NCBI GenBank assembly: GCA_001462255.1
Contig: LIUJ01000233.1
Location: forward strand, 1 to 8,392
DNA length: 8,392 nt
Direction: 5' to 3'
DNA from: Fibrobacteria bacterium GUT77
GTDB taxonomy: Bacteria; Fibrobacterota; Chitinivibrionia; Chitinivibrionales; Chitinispirillaceae
Shown: positions 6,480 through 8,392 of the stretch, one piece after another
Numbering within the stretch: the first letter of the stretch is position 1
Layout of the letters: each line of letters opens with the position of its first letter
Translations under genes and position numbers: made by a program
The notes under the pieces: model-generated
Databases searched by the model: none
Told to the model about the DNA's origin: nothing
The model's input: only the letters and a program-made list of their open reading frames with translations

Positions 6480-6490
6480 ATCCGTCTCCT
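6477..6490 (-). promoter_or_regulatory. Shine-Dalgarno and non-canonical ATC start of aspS
   Basis: On the minus strand AGGAG (6490-6486) is followed by ACGGAT and then ATC (6479-6477), in frame with conserved AspRS sequence. Codons upstream are GAT, ACG, GAG, then TAG, so the frame is closed just before the Shine-Dalgarno. The 6-nt spacing is ideal for ATC as initiator. A single-base error (ATG read as ATC) would look the same. Confidence 0.65.
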
Positions 6491-6514
6491 AACCTTTAAT
6501 TAATATAACGTTGT

Positions 6515-6543
6515 TTGACATAGATATATTAAATATATATTAA
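6515..6543 (+). promoter_or_regulatory. Candidate sigma70-type promoter of the GGDEF-EAL gene
   Basis: A perfect TTGACA at 6515-6520 is followed after 17 bp by TATTAA (6538-6543), or after 15 bp by TATATT (6536-6541). Transcription would start near 6548-6551, just after the ATG at 6543. That ATG would then be inside the promoter, which favours the downstream start at 6675 and a leader of about 125 nt. Confidence 0.5.
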
Positions 6544-6674
6544 TGCCGAAAACATGTGGTAATTTGTTGTTTTTGTCGTATCTTTTTGTTTTTTTATCCT
6601 ATCAATTACCCACCGCTCTAAAAATCCTAATTCATATTTTGATTTTATCTCCCGTCTTTATTATATTATATATT

Positions 6675-8360
6675 ATGAATAACCCAACCAACAGCAACAA
6701 TGGTGCCGAGACCGCCTTTTTCGACGTTTTCTTCACCAACGCCACAGAGGCTATCTTCATAACCGACAGCGAGGGGCAGCTCATAACGGCCAATCCCAGC
6801 TTCATAAACCTGACAGGCATAGAGCTCTCCGAGGCGCGGGGCAAGGCGCCGCTCATACTGCGCTCCGAGTTCCACGACGCCGACTTCTACCTTGCCTTGT
6901 GGCGCACGCTCAAGCGCCGGGGGAGCTGGAAGGGCGAGATCATAAACAAGCGCGGCGACGGCGAAATCTGCCGCGAGTGGCTCTCCGTAAGCTCCCACAA
7001 AAACGCCGCCGGAGAGGTCACCAACTACGTAGGCACCTTCGCCGACTCCGCCGGACGGATGTCGCAGTCGTTCAGCAAACACTACTACGACTCTATGACA
7101 AAGCTCCCCAACCGCCTGCTGTTGCAAGACCGACTCGAGTTCATGATAAACCACGCGCGGCGCAACAACCAGCTTATGGCGCTGCTGCTCCTCGACATAG
7201 ACCGCTTCAAGATGATAAACGACACTTTCGGCTACGAGGCGGGCGACGCGCTCCTCCGCATCACTGCCGACCGCCTCGTCTTATGCACCCGCGACGTCGA
7301 CGTGGTCTTCAGGTCGGGCGACGACGAGTTCGCCGTCATATTAGAGGAGATCGCCCGCCCCGAAGACGCCGCCAAGGTCGCGCAACGCATACTCGACGCC
7401 GGCTCCGAACCGCTACGGATCGGCGGCCACGACATATACGCCACCACCTGCATCGGGATAAGCATCTTCCCCACCGACGGCGACGGCAAAGTGCAAATCC
7501 TCCAAAACGCCGAGGCGGCCATGCGCCGCGCCAAAGAGGTCGGCCTCAACAGCTTCGAACACTACAAACCGACCATGAACGCCCGCGCCATGGAGCGCCT
7601 ATCCTTGGAAAACGACCTGCGCAACGCCGTCGCCAACTCGCAACTCTGCGCCTTCTACCAACCGCAGATAGATATAAAATCCGGCCGCATAACCGGCGCC
7701 GAAGCCCTGTTGCGATGGAAACACCCCAACCTCGGCATGGTGCAACCCGGCCAATTCATACCCATAGCCGAAGACACCGGGCTCATCCTCTCCATCGGCG
7801 AGTGGGTACTGCGCACCGCCTGCGTCGAGGCGCGTAAAAGCTACGGAAACGAAAAACCGTTCGTAATATCGGTCAACCTCTCCGCCAGCCAATTCCGCCA
7901 GCAAAACCTATTCTCCATTGTGGAGAGCGCCCTAAAAGACGCCGACCTGCCGCCCGACTTGCTGGAACTGGAGATAACCGAGACGATGAGCATGAAAAAC
8001 CCGGAAGACACGATGGCCGTACTGCGCAAACTGAAAGATCTCGGCATAAGAATTGCCATCGACGACTTCGGCACCGGATACTCATCGCTCAGCTACCTAA
8101 AACGCTTCCCCATAGACACCCTGAAGATAGACCGGTCGTTCATCATAGACATTCCGGAAAACTCGCGCGACGCCGAGATCGTAAAGGCGATCATCACGAT
8201 GGCGCACTCGCTCGACCTGTCCGTAATAGCCGAAGGGGTGGAGATGGAGCCGCAGGCGCAGTATTTGTTGGAAAACGGTTGCGAGAAGATACAAGGATAC
8301 CTCTTCAGCCCTCCGGTACCGCTCTTAGAATTCGAAAAGTTGTGGGCTAAACATAAATAA
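6675..8360 (+). CDS. PAS-GGDEF-EAL protein, probable c-di-GMP phosphodiesterase
   Basis: From the ATG at 6675 the protein is 561 aa: a PAS sensor domain (about 12-130), a GGDEF domain (about 138-300) and an EAL domain (about 310-555). The EAL domain, which hydrolyses c-di-GMP, keeps its catalytic set: EALLRW (343-348), N401 in VNLSASQF, ELEITE (431-436), DDFGTG (463-468), K484 in LKIDRSF, E520 in AEGVE, and Q540. The GGDEF signature is degenerate, SGDDEF (214-219), with the second Gly replaced by Asp. The RxxD inhibitory site RDVD (206-209) lies at the correct distance. Net phosphodiesterase activity tuned by PAS and GGDEF is the likeliest reading. The frame is open back to an ATG at 6543, which would add 44 hydrophobic residues (two possible membrane segments). 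That stretch is AT-rich with T/A-ending codons unlike the rest, and its ATG overlaps the promoter. A membrane-bound long form is not excluded. No clear Shine-Dalgarno precedes either start. Confidence 0.9.
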   Translation: MNNPTNSNNGAETAFFDVFFTNATEAIFITDSEGQLITANPSFINLTGIELSEARGKAPLILRSEFHDADFYLALWRTLKRRGSWKGEIINKRGDGEICREWLSVSSHKNAAGEVTNYVGTFADSAGRMSQSFSKHYYDSMTKLPNRLLLQDRLEFMINHARRNNQLMALLLLDIDRFKMINDTFGYEAGDALLRITADRLVLCTRDVDVVFRSGDDEFAVILEEIARPEDAAKVAQRILDAGSEPLRIGGHDIYATTCIGISIFPTDGDGKVQILQNAEAAMRRAKEVGLNSFEHYKPTMNARAMERLSLENDLRNAVANSQLCAFYQPQIDIKSGRITGAEALLRWKHPNLGMVQPGQFIPIAEDTGLILSIGEWVLRTACVEARKSYGNEKPFVISVNLSASQFRQQNLFSIVESALKDADLPPDLLELEITETMSMKNPEDTMAVLRKLKDLGIRIAIDDFGTGYSSLSYLKRFPIDTLKIDRSFIIDIPENSRDAEIVKAIITMAHSLDLSVIAEGVEMEPQAQYLLENGCEKIQGYLFSPPVPLLEFEKLWAKHK

Positions 8361-8392
8361 TTTACCTCTTGAAATCAAACACCGCCCCGCGA

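Noticed and set aside
6899..7837. 312-codon Arg/His/Pro-rich plus-strand frame inside the GGDEF-EAL gene
   Set aside because: Out-of-frame shadow of a clearly conserved PAS-GGDEF-EAL sequence; the composition reflects frame-shifted GC-rich codons.

Overview
The window looks like bacterial chromosome from a Gram-negative-type lineage. Genes are moderately GC-rich and are separated by AT-rich spacers. The gene set is mostly housekeeping: a peptidoglycan ligase, an L,D-transpeptidase, a LOG-family nucleotide hydrolase, a histone H1-like lysine-rich protein, a signal peptidase I homologue, aspartyl-tRNA synthetase and a cyclic-di-GMP protein. No phage, plasmid, CRISPR, rRNA or tRNA signal was seen. 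The phylum cannot be fixed from the sequence. The signal peptidase layout, with a late VPxxGD segment, and the H1-like protein recall Bacteroidota/Fibrobacterota-like groups, but this is only an impression.

Layout. Positions 58-1476 (minus) encode a MurC/Mpl-like Mur ligase. Positions 1531-1729 hold a non-coding, hairpin-rich element bounded by a perfect 25-bp inverted repeat. Positions 1739-2266 (minus) encode a YkuD-type L,D-transpeptidase without a visible signal peptide. A 303-bp AT-rich divergent spacer follows. Then a plus-strand pair, a LOG-family hydrolase (2570-3250) and a small H1-like protein (3304-3558), ends at a clear intrinsic terminator (3579-3605). It converges on a minus-strand pair read as aspS (6479-4692) then a signal peptidase I homologue (4600-3662). 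Finally a plus-strand PAS-GGDEF-EAL gene (best start 6675, stop 8360) diverges from aspS.

How the genes relate. The Mur ligase and the L,D-transpeptidase are co-directional and both act on peptidoglycan (precursor synthesis and cross-linking), though the hairpin element lies between them. The LOG protein and the H1-like protein are probably co-transcribed. The remaining genes show no obvious pathway link.

Most notable observations. (1) aspS has no ATG, GTG or TTG that could start the full-length protein. A good Shine-Dalgarno sits 6 nt before an in-frame ATC, and an in-frame stop lies just upstream. (2) The signal peptidase I homologue has lost both members of the catalytic Ser/Lys dyad (Gln and Leu in their places) while its C-terminal conserved box is intact, suggesting a pseudoenzyme. 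(3) The 199-bp element is built from four related short hairpins, two in each orientation, plus two hairpins of a second type. I did not find a convincing new multi-gene system.
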